From contig NZ_JSYG01000022.1 in the NCBI RefSeq assembly GCF_000784735.1, forward strand, positions 62,001-126,000: 64,000 nucleotides of DNA. The letters are read 5' to 3'. The notes below the pieces were generated by a model, which searched no databases, was not told where the DNA came from, and worked only from the letters and a program-made list of their open reading frames with translations. This document shows positions 31,455-39,885 of this stretch, piece by piece. Position numbers and translations under genes: made by a program. The stretch comes from Dickeya undicola. Lineage in GTDB: Bacteria; Pseudomonadota; Gammaproteobacteria; Enterobacterales; Enterobacteriaceae. Numbering within the stretch: the stretch's first letter is position 1; the number at the start of each line of letters is the position of its first letter.

Positions 31455-32669
31455 TTACAGTTTGCCGTAACCAGCGTTGCTGCTGATGCTATTTGCCAGA
31501 CTGGTGGTAATGGTTTGGGCTGAGTATTTGTACGGGATCTTGGCGGTATATGAACTGAAGCCAAAGCCGCAACCGTTCAGATTGTACGAAGCACCGTTGA
31601 TGATCGAACCCTTATCAGAGAAGATTTTGCCGTTAAACGCTTTGACAACACTGCATTCCTTGTCGCGACCGCTGATCTTCTTAAGGTTATCAATGGTAAA
31701 CGCGTTGGACTCAGACAGCAGGCTACCGCTGGTGCCGATACCGAAGCTGTACTGATAGCGGTAGGCTTTGTGGTTGACGTCGCCAACGTAAACGTTGTTG
31801 TAAGCATGAACGCTACCAAAACGTACACGCGGAGTACGTTCGCCGACGCGGTCAAACAGGTTGTTGTGGAAGGTCACGCGCAGTTTGCCGGAATCCTGTG
31901 AGCCATTATTGTCGCTGTGGCCGATCAGGATGGTCTTGTCGTGCAGTTCAAAGCGGCTGTTGGAAATGGTGACATAGTCAGACCCTTTCTTGATATCCAG
32001 TGCACCGTCGTGCTGGACGTATTTTTCGCCGTTTTTAGTGGTGTATTTGTCATCGGTAAAGCTGCCGTCGCTGATGGTGACATGGTCAACCCAGACGTGG
32101 TCTGTACTGTCAACCACCACCGCATCCCATTCTGCGTTCCAGCCATCCCCATCTTCGTAATGCGGCGCTACGTCTACCGGTGTTTCGATATACAGGTTGC
32201 GTAGAATAACGTTGCTGACGCCTTTCACCACCAAAGAGCCGTTGGTGAATTTGCCTTTGTTACCAATACCGATGATGGTGGTGTTGGAAGGAATACTGAT
32301 TTGGCTGCGAGCTTTCTGGTCGTCAAAGCTGGTGTAGGCTTTGCCGCCGCTGATATCAATGGCTCCCGTTACCTGAATGATTTTAGGTGACGAGTCAGTG
32401 CCATTCAGCGCCGCTTTGAATTCACTGATGCTTTTTACCGCATAGATTTTGGATGATGAGGCTTTCGCTCCGCCAGTCGTGCCGCCGCTCTGTGTTGCCC
32501 AGCCGGTTGAGGCCGCTTCTGTCGCTTTGGTCGTTTGCAGACTGGCGGCGGAAGCCACGGAAACCATCATGGTCGTGGCAATAATCACTGCCAGTGCACT
32601 TTTGGTTCCCAGAGTTGAGCGTTCTGATTTTTTCTGTTTTAAAATTAAAGACATACGTGTTTTGCTCAT
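31455..32669 (-). CDS. pelE: Pectate lyase PelE
   Basis: Secreted family 1 pectate lyase, major maceration factor in Dickeya. The 404-residue precursor has a long signal peptide (to about 41, MMVSVASA) with a basic n-region of over 20 residues. The start has GGAA at 6 bases. Blocks [24 protein letters not shown] and RTPRVRFGS match pelD almost exactly; differences concentrate in the N-terminus and the last 80 residues ([28 protein letters not shown]). Named from its place between pelA and pelD. Confidence 0.95.
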   Translation of the reverse strand: MSKTRMSLILKQKKSERSTLGTKSALAVIIATTMMVSVASAASLQTTKATEAASTGWATQSGGTTGGAKASSSKIYAVKSISEFKAALNGTDSSPKIIQVTGAIDISGGKAYTSFDDQKARSQISIPSNTTIIGIGNKGKFTNGSLVVKGVSNVILRNLYIETPVDVAPHYEDGDGWNAEWDAVVVDSTDHVWVDHVTISDGSFTDDKYTTKNGEKYVQHDGALDIKKGSDYVTISNSRFELHDKTILIGHSDNNGSQDSGKLRVTFHNNLFDRVGERTPRVRFGSVHAYNNVYVGDVNHKAYRYQYSFGIGTSGSLLSESNAFTIDNLKKISGRDKECSVVKAFNGKIFSDKGSIINGASYNLNGCGFGFSSYTAKIPYKYSAQTITTSLANSISSNAGYGKL

Positions 32670-32738
32670 GACAATTTCCTTTTCCTTGTGTGCTCAAAGA
32701 GCGATCCAATGGTGTCTATTTGTTACTCGTGCGTCTAA

Positions 32739-32760
32739 AAACGAAATACCATTTCATCTT
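32739..32760 (-). promoter_or_regulatory. KdgR-like operator of pelE
   Basis: Imperfect palindrome with core ACGAAATACCATTTCATC, about 70 bases before the pelE start codon, resembling known KdgR boxes (AAATGAAA...TTTCATTT). Confidence 0.75.
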
Positions 32761-32799
32761 TCGTCTTGGCGAATGTTTATGCGCTTTTAGTGTTTATTT

Positions 32800-32815
32800 T
32801 GTGCACTGCGTCACG
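32800..32815 (-). promoter_or_regulatory. CRP site upstream of pelE
   Basis: TGTGC-N6-TCACG, one mismatch per arm from the CRP consensus TGTGA-N6-TCACA, and 40 bases upstream of the KdgR-like box. CRP activation of pelE with KdgR antagonism is established for Dickeya. The remaining gap up to 33076 is AT-rich and holds the pelA terminator; no gene is seen. Confidence 0.7.
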
Positions 32816-33027
32816 ATGGTGGGAATGGCTTTTTATAATCAAAGATAATGTATTGACTGTAATTGTAAGTTTGTGTTACGAGGGTTTTGTTTTATTTTTT
32901 ATTAAAATCAATTAATTATTTTTATTCCTCAATTGGTGATGTTCTTTATTGTTGATTTTTTGTGTTGATTTGGTTGTGGTGGTCATGCAGGGAAGGGCGG
33001 ACATGTGGATGAAACCGGGGAGACAAA

Positions 33028-33057
33028 TAAAAAACGGCCGCCAGGGTGGGCGGCCGT
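33028..33057 (-). terminator. pelA terminator
   Basis: GC-rich 9-bp stem ACGGCCGCC/GGCGGCCGT with a short loop; on the minus strand it runs into GTTTTTTATTT. It separates pelA from pelE, so each pel gene has its own promoter and terminator. Confidence 0.9.
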
Positions 33058-33076
33058 TGGGAGCAAGCGTTAGGGA

Positions 33077-34255
33077 TTACAGCTTGCCTGAACCTGCGTT
33101 GTCCGTAATGGACTGCGCCAGTTCGCTGGTCATCGGCTGAACGGTGTAAACGTAAGGAATCGCGCTGGTATAAGCACTGAAACCGCAGCCAGACAAATCG
33201 ACCGCGTTACCGTTAAAGGTAGAGCCATTGTCGGAGAAAATGGAACCGTTGAATTTCTTCACCACTTTGCACGCTTTGCTGGCATTCAGGTTGGCGATAG
33301 TGAAGCTATTACCTTCGGACAGTACACTGCCGCTGGTGCCGATACCAAAGCTATACAGGTAACGATATGTTGGGTCTTTCACGTCGCCGGTGAAGACGTT
33401 GTTGAAGCTGTGAATGCTGCCATAACGAACGCGAGGCGCACGTTCGGTTACGCGATTGAACACGTTGTTAAACAGCGTGACGTGCAGCTTGCCTTTATCC
33501 TGAGCTGAGTTGGTGTCGCTGTGACCAATCAACATGGTTTTGTCGTGCTGATCGAACAGGCTGTTGGAGATAGTAACGTAGTCGGAACCCCGTTTGATAT
33601 CCAGTGCACCATCGTGTTGGACGTAAGTTTCGCCGTCCTTGGTGGTGTACATGTCATCGGTAAAGCTGCCGTCACTGATGGTAACGTGGTCGACCCACAC
33701 ATGGTGAGCGCCGTTGGTGATGTTCATGCCATCCCATTCGGCATTCCAGCCATCGCCTTTTTCGTAATGTGGCTCTACGTCAATGGGCGTCTGGATGTAG
33801 ACGTTACGGATGATGACGTTATTGGTGCCGTCAGTACCGTCGATAATCAAAGAGCCATTGATGAATTTAGCGTCGGTGCCAAGCCCGATCACGGTAGTGT
33901 TAGCCGGAATGTAGATCTGGCTGCGGGCTTTCTGGTCAGCGAAATCTTTGTAGGGTGTACCACCGCTGATATCGACGGTGCCTTTGATCTGGATAATTTT
34001 TGCGACGGCACCAGCACTGAGTGCATTGGTGAACTCGCTAATCGTGCTAACGACGTAGATATTCTCGCTGGTTGCTGCGGCACCGCCGGTGGTGGAGCCG
34101 TTTTGTGATGCCCAGCCAGCAGCAGGCGCTGACTCCAGTGCTTTACTGTTAACCAGTTCAGCAGCGGAAACGCCAGAGGTCATGGCACCAGCGATCAGAG
34201 CAGCCAGCAAACAGGTTGAGGAGCGGGCAAAAGAACGTCCTAATACTTTGTTCAT
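33077..34255 (-). CDS. pelA: Pectate lyase PelA
   Basis: Secreted family 1 endo-pectate lyase; in Dickeya PelA is the acidic, weakly expressed isoenzyme. The 392-residue precursor has a signal peptide ending GVSA (31). It keeps the family blocks [29 protein letters not shown] and RAPRVRYGS but is clearly diverged from PelD and PelE, including [10 protein letters not shown] and a shorter [11 protein letters not shown] segment. First gene of the cluster in transcription order and nearest the hmp remnant. Confidence 0.96.
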   Translation of the reverse strand: MNKVLGRSFARSSTCLLAALIAGAMTSGVSAAELVNSKALESAPAAGWASQNGSTTGGAAATSENIYVVSTISEFTNALSAGAVAKIIQIKGTVDISGGTPYKDFADQKARSQIYIPANTTVIGLGTDAKFINGSLIIDGTDGTNNVIIRNVYIQTPIDVEPHYEKGDGWNAEWDGMNITNGAHHVWVDHVTISDGSFTDDMYTTKDGETYVQHDGALDIKRGSDYVTISNSLFDQHDKTMLIGHSDTNSAQDKGKLHVTLFNNVFNRVTERAPRVRYGSIHSFNNVFTGDVKDPTYRYLYSFGIGTSGSVLSEGNSFTIANLNASKACKVVKKFNGSIFSDNGSTFNGNAVDLSGCGFSAYTSAIPYVYTVQPMTSELAQSITDNAGSGKL

Positions 34256-34764
34256 CGTATTTTCCTTACTAGAATCCTGTGTTGATTGTTGAAAATAATT
34301 TCCATATACATCGATGGGTTATTTTTTATTTGTCACCCCTAATAACCGCCAGCTATACATTCATCACATATTAATAATAATTTATTATCAATATTGATGT
34401 GTTGGCGATGCGGTTACTTAAAGGCCGCCAATGAATACGATCTATTTATTTGTTTTTCAATATCCATGAATAATGAAACGGTGTTTTAAGTGTAACATTG
34501 TGTTTTTTGTTTCTTATTTGTGAAGGTTGTCTTAACTATTTTTTGTTTGGGAATAAAAAGCGAACAGCGGTGCAGAAGCGCTGTTTTTATTGGTTGGTTT
34601 TTTATTTGTCAGCATGGGCGATGGTAAATGAAACGATTACGAAACAGCAGCGGTTAACCCGTCAGGTTATTTTTTCCACGGCATTTATTTTTGGGAAATA
34701 AATGGAAAATAAAACAGGCCGAATTACCGGCCTGCTGGGGTGAATGAATATAACCTTTTACCGG
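34256..34764. other. pelA upstream region
   Basis: About 510 bases of AT-rich DNA between pelA and the hmp remnant, with no believable gene. A KdgR-like half-palindrome with core TGAAACGGTGTTTTAAG is at 34472-34490, some 220 bases before pelA, and a second TGAAACG occurs near 34627. Both are weak and far from the start, in keeping with the poor KdgR response reported for pelA. A small hairpin (GCCGG...CCGGC, near 34719-34734) could terminate the hmp remnant transcript. Confidence 0.45.
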
Positions 34765-35094
34765 TTATATCACCTTGTGCGGACCAAAGCATTCGTAATG
34801 AATCTGCGATTCGGGAATGCCCAACTCCAGTAACTGCCGAGCAGTCAATTGCATAAAGGCGACCGGACCGCATAAATAACAGTGCAGGTTTGCCACCGAC
34901 AGTGGCTCCGGAAGATCTTTCAATGTCATCAATCCGTGAAAAACCTGCGCGGAACGTGCAGTCACCGATGATGCTTCCCGATACCAGACATAGGATTGCA
35001 ACGATGGTAGCGCTGCGGCAATGTCGGCGACTTCATCGGTGAAAGCATGTACTTCGGTATTTTCAGCCGCGTGCAACCAGAAGATACCCGCCTG
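34765..35094 (-). pseudogene. hmp: hmp flavohaemoglobin, C-terminal remnant
   Basis: The open stretch reads QAGIFWLHAAENTEVHAFTDEV and ends YECFGPHKVI, matching the last ~110 of about 395 residues of Hmp, the nitric oxide dioxygenase (called HmpX in Dickeya). It holds only the end of the NAD-binding domain (LCGPVAFMQLTARQLL). The haem globin domain, FAD domain and start codon are gone; a TAA precedes the homology. In E. coli an intact hmp stands here next to glyA. A TTG could start a 103-residue fragment, but nothing suggests it works. Confidence 0.9.
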
Positions 35095-35105
35095 TTATTG
35101 TCTAT

Positions 35106-35128
35106 AAGTTGCATTTAAAGAGAGTCTT
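35106..35128 (-). promoter_or_regulatory. Relic NsrR operator of hmp
   Basis: The left arm AAGTTGCATTT is 10/11 to the NsrR consensus (AAGATGCATTT with inverted partner); the right arm AAGAGAGTCTT is 7/11. NsrR controls hmp in enterobacteria. It lies only about 12 bases from the start of the surviving hmp 3' homology, so most of the coding region between promoter and C-terminus seems to have been deleted. Confidence 0.55.
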
Positions 35129-35288
35129 ATAAAAAAAGAACATCGACTGTAAATCCTTTACGGAGGCTTGCATTGGGCTGGGAGAGCGAGCAACAGCCAA
35201 TTCGCATGAAAAAAATGCAGGTTGAGGATGAGAAAAAGTCAGCCTCAATGGCTAATCACCAAAAGACGTAAAGCCTTGCGTAGCCTGT

Positions 35289-35304
35289 AGCTAATCGTTT
35301 GCGT
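35289..35304 (+). promoter_or_regulatory. PurR operator of glyA
   Basis: AGCTAATCGTTTGCGT matches the PUR box at all but two fixed positions and is nearly identical to the E. coli glyA operator as I recall it. It lies about 115 bases before the glyA start. MetR sites, expected for glyA, could not be placed with confidence. Confidence 0.8.
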
Positions 35305-35417
35305 AAAAACCTCTGTCAAGCCCTATCATCGCCAGTCAAAAACGGTTTACACTATGTGCCCACGGCCCTTTGGGTAATTTTAATAAAGAAGCAAGTTAGC
35401 TGAGTCAGGAGATGCGG

Positions 35418-36671
35418 ATGTTAAAGCGTGAAATGAACATTGCCGATTACGATGCCGAGCTATGGCAAGCAATGCAGCAAGAAGTGGTGCGTCAGGAAGA
35501 GCACATTGAACTGATTGCGTCAGAAAACTATACCAGTCCACGCGTCATGCAGGCCCAGGGGTCGCAGCTGACCAACAAATACGCCGAAGGGTATCCGGGC
35601 AAACGCTACTACGGCGGTTGCGAATACGTTGACGTGGTTGAGCAACTGGCTATCGATCGCGCCAAGGAACTGTTTGGTGCCGATTACGCTAACGTACAGC
35701 CGCACTCCGGCTCTCAGGCTAACTTCGCTGTCTACACCGCGCTGTTGCAGCCGGGCGATACCATTCTGGGTATGAATCTGGCACACGGCGGCCACCTGAC
35801 TCACGGCTCTCCGGTCAACCTGTCTGGTAAACTGTATAAGGTCGTGCCTTACGGTATCGATGACAGCGGCAAGATCAACTATGACGAAATGGCCGAACTG
35901 GCCCGCACCCACAAGCCGAAAATGATCGTGGGCGGCTTCTCTGCGTATTCTGGCGTTGTTGACTGGGCGAAAATGCGTGAAATCGCCGACAGCATCGGCG
36001 CTTATCTGTTCGTCGACATGGCGCACGTCGCTGGTCTGGTCGCAGCAGGCGTTTATCCGAACCCGGTTCCGCACGCTCACATCGTGACCACCACCACCCA
36101 CAAAACCCTGGCTGGCCCGCGTGGCGGCCTGATCCTGGCGAAGGGCGGTGACGAAGACCTGTACAAAAAACTGAACTCTGCCGTATTCCCTGGCGGCCAG
36201 GGTGGCCCGCTGATGCACGTCATCGCCGGTAAAGCTGTGGCGCTGAAAGAAGCGATGGAGCCGGAGTTCAAAACCTATCAGCAGCAGGTAGCGAAAAACG
36301 CCAAAGCGATGGTAGAAGTGTTCCTGTCTCGCGGGTTCAACGTGGTGTCCGGCGGTACAGATAACCACCTGTTCCTGCTGGATCTGGTCAGCAAAAACCT
36401 GACCGGTAAAGACGCTGACGCTGCGCTGGGCCGTGCCAACATCACCGTGAACAAAAACAGCGTACCGAACGATCCTAAGAGCCCGTTTGTGACCTCCGGT
36501 ATCCGTATCGGTACACCGGCGGCAACTCGTCGCGGTTTCAAAGAAGCGGAAGTGCGCGAGCTGGCTGGTTGGATCTGCGATGTGCTGGACAACATCAACG
36601 ACGAAGCCGTTATTGAGCGCGTGAAACAGAAAGTGCTGGATATCTGCGCCCGTTTCCCGGTTTACGCCTGA
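35418..36671 (+). CDS. glyA: Serine hydroxymethyltransferase
   Basis: PLP enzyme that converts serine and tetrahydrofolate to glycine and 5,10-methylene-THF, the main one-carbon source. The 417 residues equal the E. coli length; the PLP lysine lies in [16 protein letters not shown] chose the ATG giving [12 protein letters not shown], 6 bases after AGGAG, over one two codons upstream. A PurR box precedes the gene and a strong terminator follows. A 433-residue antisense frame over it is an artefact. Confidence 0.99.
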   Translation: MLKREMNIADYDAELWQAMQQEVVRQEEHIELIASENYTSPRVMQAQGSQLTNKYAEGYPGKRYYGGCEYVDVVEQLAIDRAKELFGADYANVQPHSGSQANFAVYTALLQPGDTILGMNLAHGGHLTHGSPVNLSGKLYKVVPYGIDDSGKINYDEMAELARTHKPKMIVGGFSAYSGVVDWAKMREIADSIGAYLFVDMAHVAGLVAAGVYPNPVPHAHIVTTTTHKTLAGPRGGLILAKGGDEDLYKKLNSAVFPGGQGGPLMHVIAGKAVALKEAMEPEFKTYQQQVAKNAKAMVEVFLSRGFNVVSGGTDNHLFLLDLVSKNLTGKDADAALGRANITVNKNSVPNDPKSPFVTSGIRIGTPAATRRGFKEAEVRELAGWICDVLDNINDEAVIERVKQKVLDICARFPVYA

Positions 36672-36711
36672 TAGCTTGCCTGATGCGTCCGCGTTGCTCG
36701 GGCGCTCTGCC

Positions 36712-36742
36712 AACGCCAGCCTTCGGGCTGGCGTTTGTTTTT
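36712..36742 (+). terminator. glyA terminator
   Basis: Perfect 10-bp stem AACGCCAGCC/GGCTGGCGTT with a C(UUCG)G tetraloop and a T-rich tail. Confidence 0.95.
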
Positions 36743-36805
36743 CTACTCCCCGTTGCTTCCGCCCCGGCTCTCTGACAGAGTAACCGACCGTAGAGGAGAG
36801 GCAAT

Positions 36806-37954
36806 ATGGTTCTGCAATCAACGTACTGGCTGGCGCTTGGCTATTTCACCTATTTCTTCAGCTATGGCATTTTTCTGCCATTCTGGGGCGGCTGGCTCAA
36901 AGGCGAAGGATTATCCGCCGAGGCGATCGGCATCTTGCTTGGTGCCGGGCTGGTGGCGCGGTTTGCGGGTAGCCTGTTTATTACCCCACTGGTAAAAGAC
37001 CCGGCCCGGTTGATCACCGTACTGCGGTTGCTGGCGTTATTATCGGTATTGACCTCCATCGGATTCTGGCTGGGCAGCGCCTGGTTGTGGCTGATGTTAG
37101 TGATGATCGGCTTCAACCTGTTCTTCGCGCCATTGATTCCGCTTACCGATGCACTGGCGGCAACCTGGCAAAAACAGATCCCGTTGGATTACGGCCGGGT
37201 GCGGGTGTGGGGCTCGGTTGCATTTGTGATTGGCTCCGCCGTGACAGGACAACTGGTGGCGGTCTGGGGGCATCAGGCGATTTTAGCGACACTGGCGGTG
37301 GGGCTACTGTCAATGCTGCTGGGGATGGCGTTGACGCCGCATGTGATGCCTGCTTCTGTCAAACGACACCAGACGCAGACCGCCGCTACGCCGTGGCTCG
37401 TCTTGCTGCGTGAACCGGCAGTCTGGCGTTTTCTGCTAAGCGTGTCCTTGTTGCAGGGCGCTCACGCTGCCTACTACGGTTTTAGTGTCATTTACTGGCA
37501 GCAGGCGGGGTATTCAGCGGCGGTTATCGGTTATTTGTGGTCGCTGGGCGTGGTGGCGGAAATTGTCATTTTTGCATTGAGCAAGCGTCTGTTCGGGCAC
37601 TGGAGCGCATCTGGGTTACTGATGTTGTCCGCGCTGTGTGGCGTGGTGCGTTGGAGCCTGATGGGGGCGACGGTGTCGCTGCCATGGCTTATCGTGATAC
37701 AGCTTTTACATTGTGGCACCTTTACGGTTTGCCACCTGGCCGCCATGCGGTTTATTTCTTCACGCCACGATGCCGACGTGCTGCGCTTGCAGGCGGCGTA
37801 TTCGGCGCTGGGCACCGGGGGTGCCGTTGCCGTGATGACGGTAGTGTCTGGCTTTCTGTTTGAGTACCTTCAGGGAGGAACCTTCTGGGTGATGGCATTG
37901 CTGGTGTTACCGGCATTCATGTTACGCCCACAGGTAAGCACTCGCTTGCGCTGA
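36806..37954 (+). CDS. hcaT: Major facilitator transporter, HcaT-like
   Basis: Twelve-segment inner-membrane MFS protein of 382 residues (E. coli HcaT, 379). N-terminal YFTYFFSYGIFLPFWGGWL and LIPLTDALAATW with GRVRVWGSVAF are typical of the HcaT/NHS-type subgroup. HcaT is proposed to import 3-phenylpropionate, but the hca catabolic genes are not next to it here, so the substrate is uncertain. Its place downstream of glyA agrees with E. coli order. It is 45 bases from zevA and may be cotranscribed. Confidence 0.85.
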   Translation: MVLQSTYWLALGYFTYFFSYGIFLPFWGGWLKGEGLSAEAIGILLGAGLVARFAGSLFITPLVKDPARLITVLRLLALLSVLTSIGFWLGSAWLWLMLVMIGFNLFFAPLIPLTDALAATWQKQIPLDYGRVRVWGSVAFVIGSAVTGQLVAVWGHQAILATLAVGLLSMLLGMALTPHVMPASVKRHQTQTAATPWLVLLREPAVWRFLLSVSLLQGAHAAYYGFSVIYWQQAGYSAAVIGYLWSLGVVAEIVIFALSKRLFGHWSASGLLMLSALCGVVRWSLMGATVSLPWLIVIQLLHCGTFTVCHLAAMRFISSRHDADVLRLQAAYSALGTGGAVAVMTVVSGFLFEYLQGGTFWVMALLVLPAFMLRPQVSTRLR

Positions 37955-37997
37955 ATAAGACAGCGTATCAGTGACAGACGAAAACGGTCAGGATAGA

Positions 37998-38020
37998 AAA
38001 TGTTACACTATAACAATTTA
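37998..38020 (+). promoter_or_regulatory. Zur-like palindrome over the zevA start codon
   Basis: TGTTA-N5-TAACA flanked by AAA and ATTTA, close to the Zur consensus (AATGTTATANTATAACATT). It covers the ATG and the first six codons of the downstream gene. If real, it would place zinc repression on a putative zinc transporter pair, by blocking a promoter in the short gap or read-through from hcaT. It might be chance, since these are also coding bases. Confidence 0.5.
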
Positions 38021-38662
38021 GGCTTTTCATTCCGTTGGGTAAGCTGCCTGCTGTTGACCATGGTGGCGGTATCCGGCCCGGCGCTGGCCCATCCGCACAG
38101 TTTTATCGATATGAAAACCACCGTGGAAGGGAAAGACGATCAGATAACCGGGCTGCGCATGAACTGGACTATGGATCCCATTACTTCCGCCGATCTGTTA
38201 TACGACGCTGGCAATGCGTCCAAAGGCTCGGAGGTGTGGAAAAAACTGGCCGCCGAGGTAATGGCGAATGTGCTGGGGCAGCACTACTTCACGGATATTT
38301 ACCGTGACGGGAAACCAGTGAAATACCAGCCGTTACCAACGGAGTATCATCTCTCCCGCGCAGGCAACAAAGCGGTGCTGGAGTTTGTGTTGCCGCTGGC
38401 TCACCCGCAACCGCTGGCGGGCGCGCCGTTACTGATTTCCACTTATGATCCCTCCTATTTCGTTGATATGTCGTATAAAGATGACAAAGCGATTCAGATT
38501 AATGCTGCGCTGGCTGCACGCTGTAAAACCACGCTGATGACGCCGAAACCTGATACGTCGCTCCAGTCTTATGCGCTGTCGCTGGACAAAAATGCCACGC
38601 CAGCCAAAGACATGGACCTGGGAAAACAGTTTGCTCAACAGGTCACGCTGCAATGCCAGTAA
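38000..38662 (+). CDS. DUF1007 periplasmic protein, ZevA-like
   Basis: A 220-residue exported protein with signal peptide (about 1-30, ending PALA) and a mature N-terminus HPHSFIDMK that could bind metal. DUF1007 proteins paired with a NicO-type permease are known as ZevA/ZevB in Haemophilus influenzae, where they support zinc uptake; the pairing here is the same, with a 10-base overlap to the permease gene. The ATG follows AGGA at 6 bases. Confidence 0.82.
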   Translation: MLHYNNLGFSFRWVSCLLLTMVAVSGPALAHPHSFIDMKTTVEGKDDQITGLRMNWTMDPITSADLLYDAGNASKGSEVWKKLAAEVMANVLGQHYFTDIYRDGKPVKYQPLPTEYHLSRAGNKAVLEFVLPLAHPQPLAGAPLLISTYDPSYFVDMSYKDDKAIQINAALAARCKTTLMTPKPDTSLQSYALSLDKNATPAKDMDLGKQFAQQVTLQCQ

Positions 38663-39693
38663 ATCATGCCCACGTGACCCGACATTACCTGCGCTGGTGG
38701 CCGCTGGTGCTGTTTTTACTGCTGATAGGCGTGGCCGCATGGCAGGCCATGATCTGGTGGCCGTCGATTCTGATGCAAAGCATTGAATGGCAGAGGTCGC
38801 TGCATCAGCAGATGTCGGATTTGATGGAGCAGGTGCGGGCACAACCTCATCAGGCTGGCTGGACGCTGGTGATGTTTAGCCTGGTGTATGGTGTGCTACA
38901 TGCGGTTGGCCCCGGCCACGGCAAAGTGGTGATCGCCACCTATCTGGCGACCCATCCATCGCGGTTGAAAAGCAGTTTGCAGCTGACCTTTGCCTCCGCC
39001 TTGTTACAAGGGATGGTCGCGATCGTACTGGTGACGCTGGTGCTGGCGGTGTTGAAGCTTTCCAGCCGGGCTTTGCACATCGGCAGTTTTTGGGTGGAGA
39101 AAAGCAGCTTTGTGCTGGTGGCTGGGCTCGGCGGCTGGCTGTGCCTGCGCGCATTCAGACGTCTGTGGGTATTACTGTTTTCCCGCGCCAAACCGCGTAT
39201 TCGCTTGTTAACACCGCTTGATGCGTCGGCGTCCGGCGTTCGGCTGGCACCAGTCGTAGGCCATCAACACGATGAGCACTGTGGTTGTGGTCATCAGCAT
39301 GTACCGTCGGCAGAAGCGCTCAGCCACGGTGATGGCTGGCGTACCCGCCTGATGGTGGTGTTGGCGATGGGGTTGCGCCCGTGCTCCGGCGCGATAATGG
39401 TGTTGCTGTTTGCCAAGGTGCTGGGCGTGTTTGTCTGGGGCGTAATCTCGGCCCTGACCATGGCGCTAGGGACCGCGCTTACCGTCTCACTGCTGGGCGT
39501 GGCGGTGCTGTTCTGTCGCCAGCAATTGGAACGCCTAAGCCGCGCCGGTGCTTCTTCCTCTCCACGCTGGCAAGCGCTGGTCTGGTCAGCGTTATCGCTG
39601 GCAGGCGGTATGGCGCTAACCTTTGTCGGTGTTGTGCTTTATCTCTCCACGCAACCGGATGTGATGGGCGGGATTCGGCCGCTGATGGGGTAA
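38653..39693 (+). CDS. NicO/RcnA-family metal transporter, ZevB-like
   Basis: Polytopic inner-membrane protein of 346 residues in the nickel/cobalt transporter family. Motifs include HAVGPGHGKVVIATYLATHPS and GLRPCSGAIMVLLFA, both characteristic. Between the membrane blocks (about 195-225) is a His/Cys-rich loop (HQHDEHCGCGHQHVPSAEA) likely to bind Zn, Ni or Co. Pairing with a DUF1007 protein favours the ZevAB zinc system over RcnA efflux. It overlaps the preceding gene. Confidence 0.85.
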   Translation: MPVNHAHVTRHYLRWWPLVLFLLLIGVAAWQAMIWWPSILMQSIEWQRSLHQQMSDLMEQVRAQPHQAGWTLVMFSLVYGVLHAVGPGHGKVVIATYLATHPSRLKSSLQLTFASALLQGMVAIVLVTLVLAVLKLSSRALHIGSFWVEKSSFVLVAGLGGWLCLRAFRRLWVLLFSRAKPRIRLLTPLDASASGVRLAPVVGHQHDEHCGCGHQHVPSAEALSHGDGWRTRLMVVLAMGLRPCSGAIMVLLFAKVLGVFVWGVISALTMALGTALTVSLLGVAVLFCRQQLERLSRAGASSSPRWQALVWSALSLAGGMALTFVGVVLYLSTQPDVMGGIRPLMG

Positions 39694-39841
39694 TGCCCTA
39701 TTGCAAATCACGCGTATGTCGTTGCTCTGCTACGACGGTGCTTCCTCCGGTCGATCCCCATCACGTATCGATAAATATCCTGTTTTTTCATGTAAAAAAG
39801 ATTGCCCGAATGTAACCGTAACTTTATTATTTACATTGAAT

Positions 39842-39860
39842 GATAACGAATCTCATTATC
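39842..39860 (+). promoter_or_regulatory. Fur box of the plus-strand binding-protein gene
   Basis: GATAACGAATCTCATTATC, 15/19 to the Fur consensus GATAATGATAATCATTATC, 26 bases before the start codon. It predicts iron repression. Confidence 0.8.
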
Positions 39861-39885
39861 CGTAAAGCGGGCAGGGAATAACAGA

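Noticed and set aside
34472-34490. KdgR operator for pelA
   Set aside because: Only one arm matches well and it is over 200 bases from the start; kept only as a note in the gap entry.
35520-36821. 433-codon minus-strand frame across glyA
   Set aside because: Antisense shadow of a highly biased gene; no ribosome site and no family resemblance.
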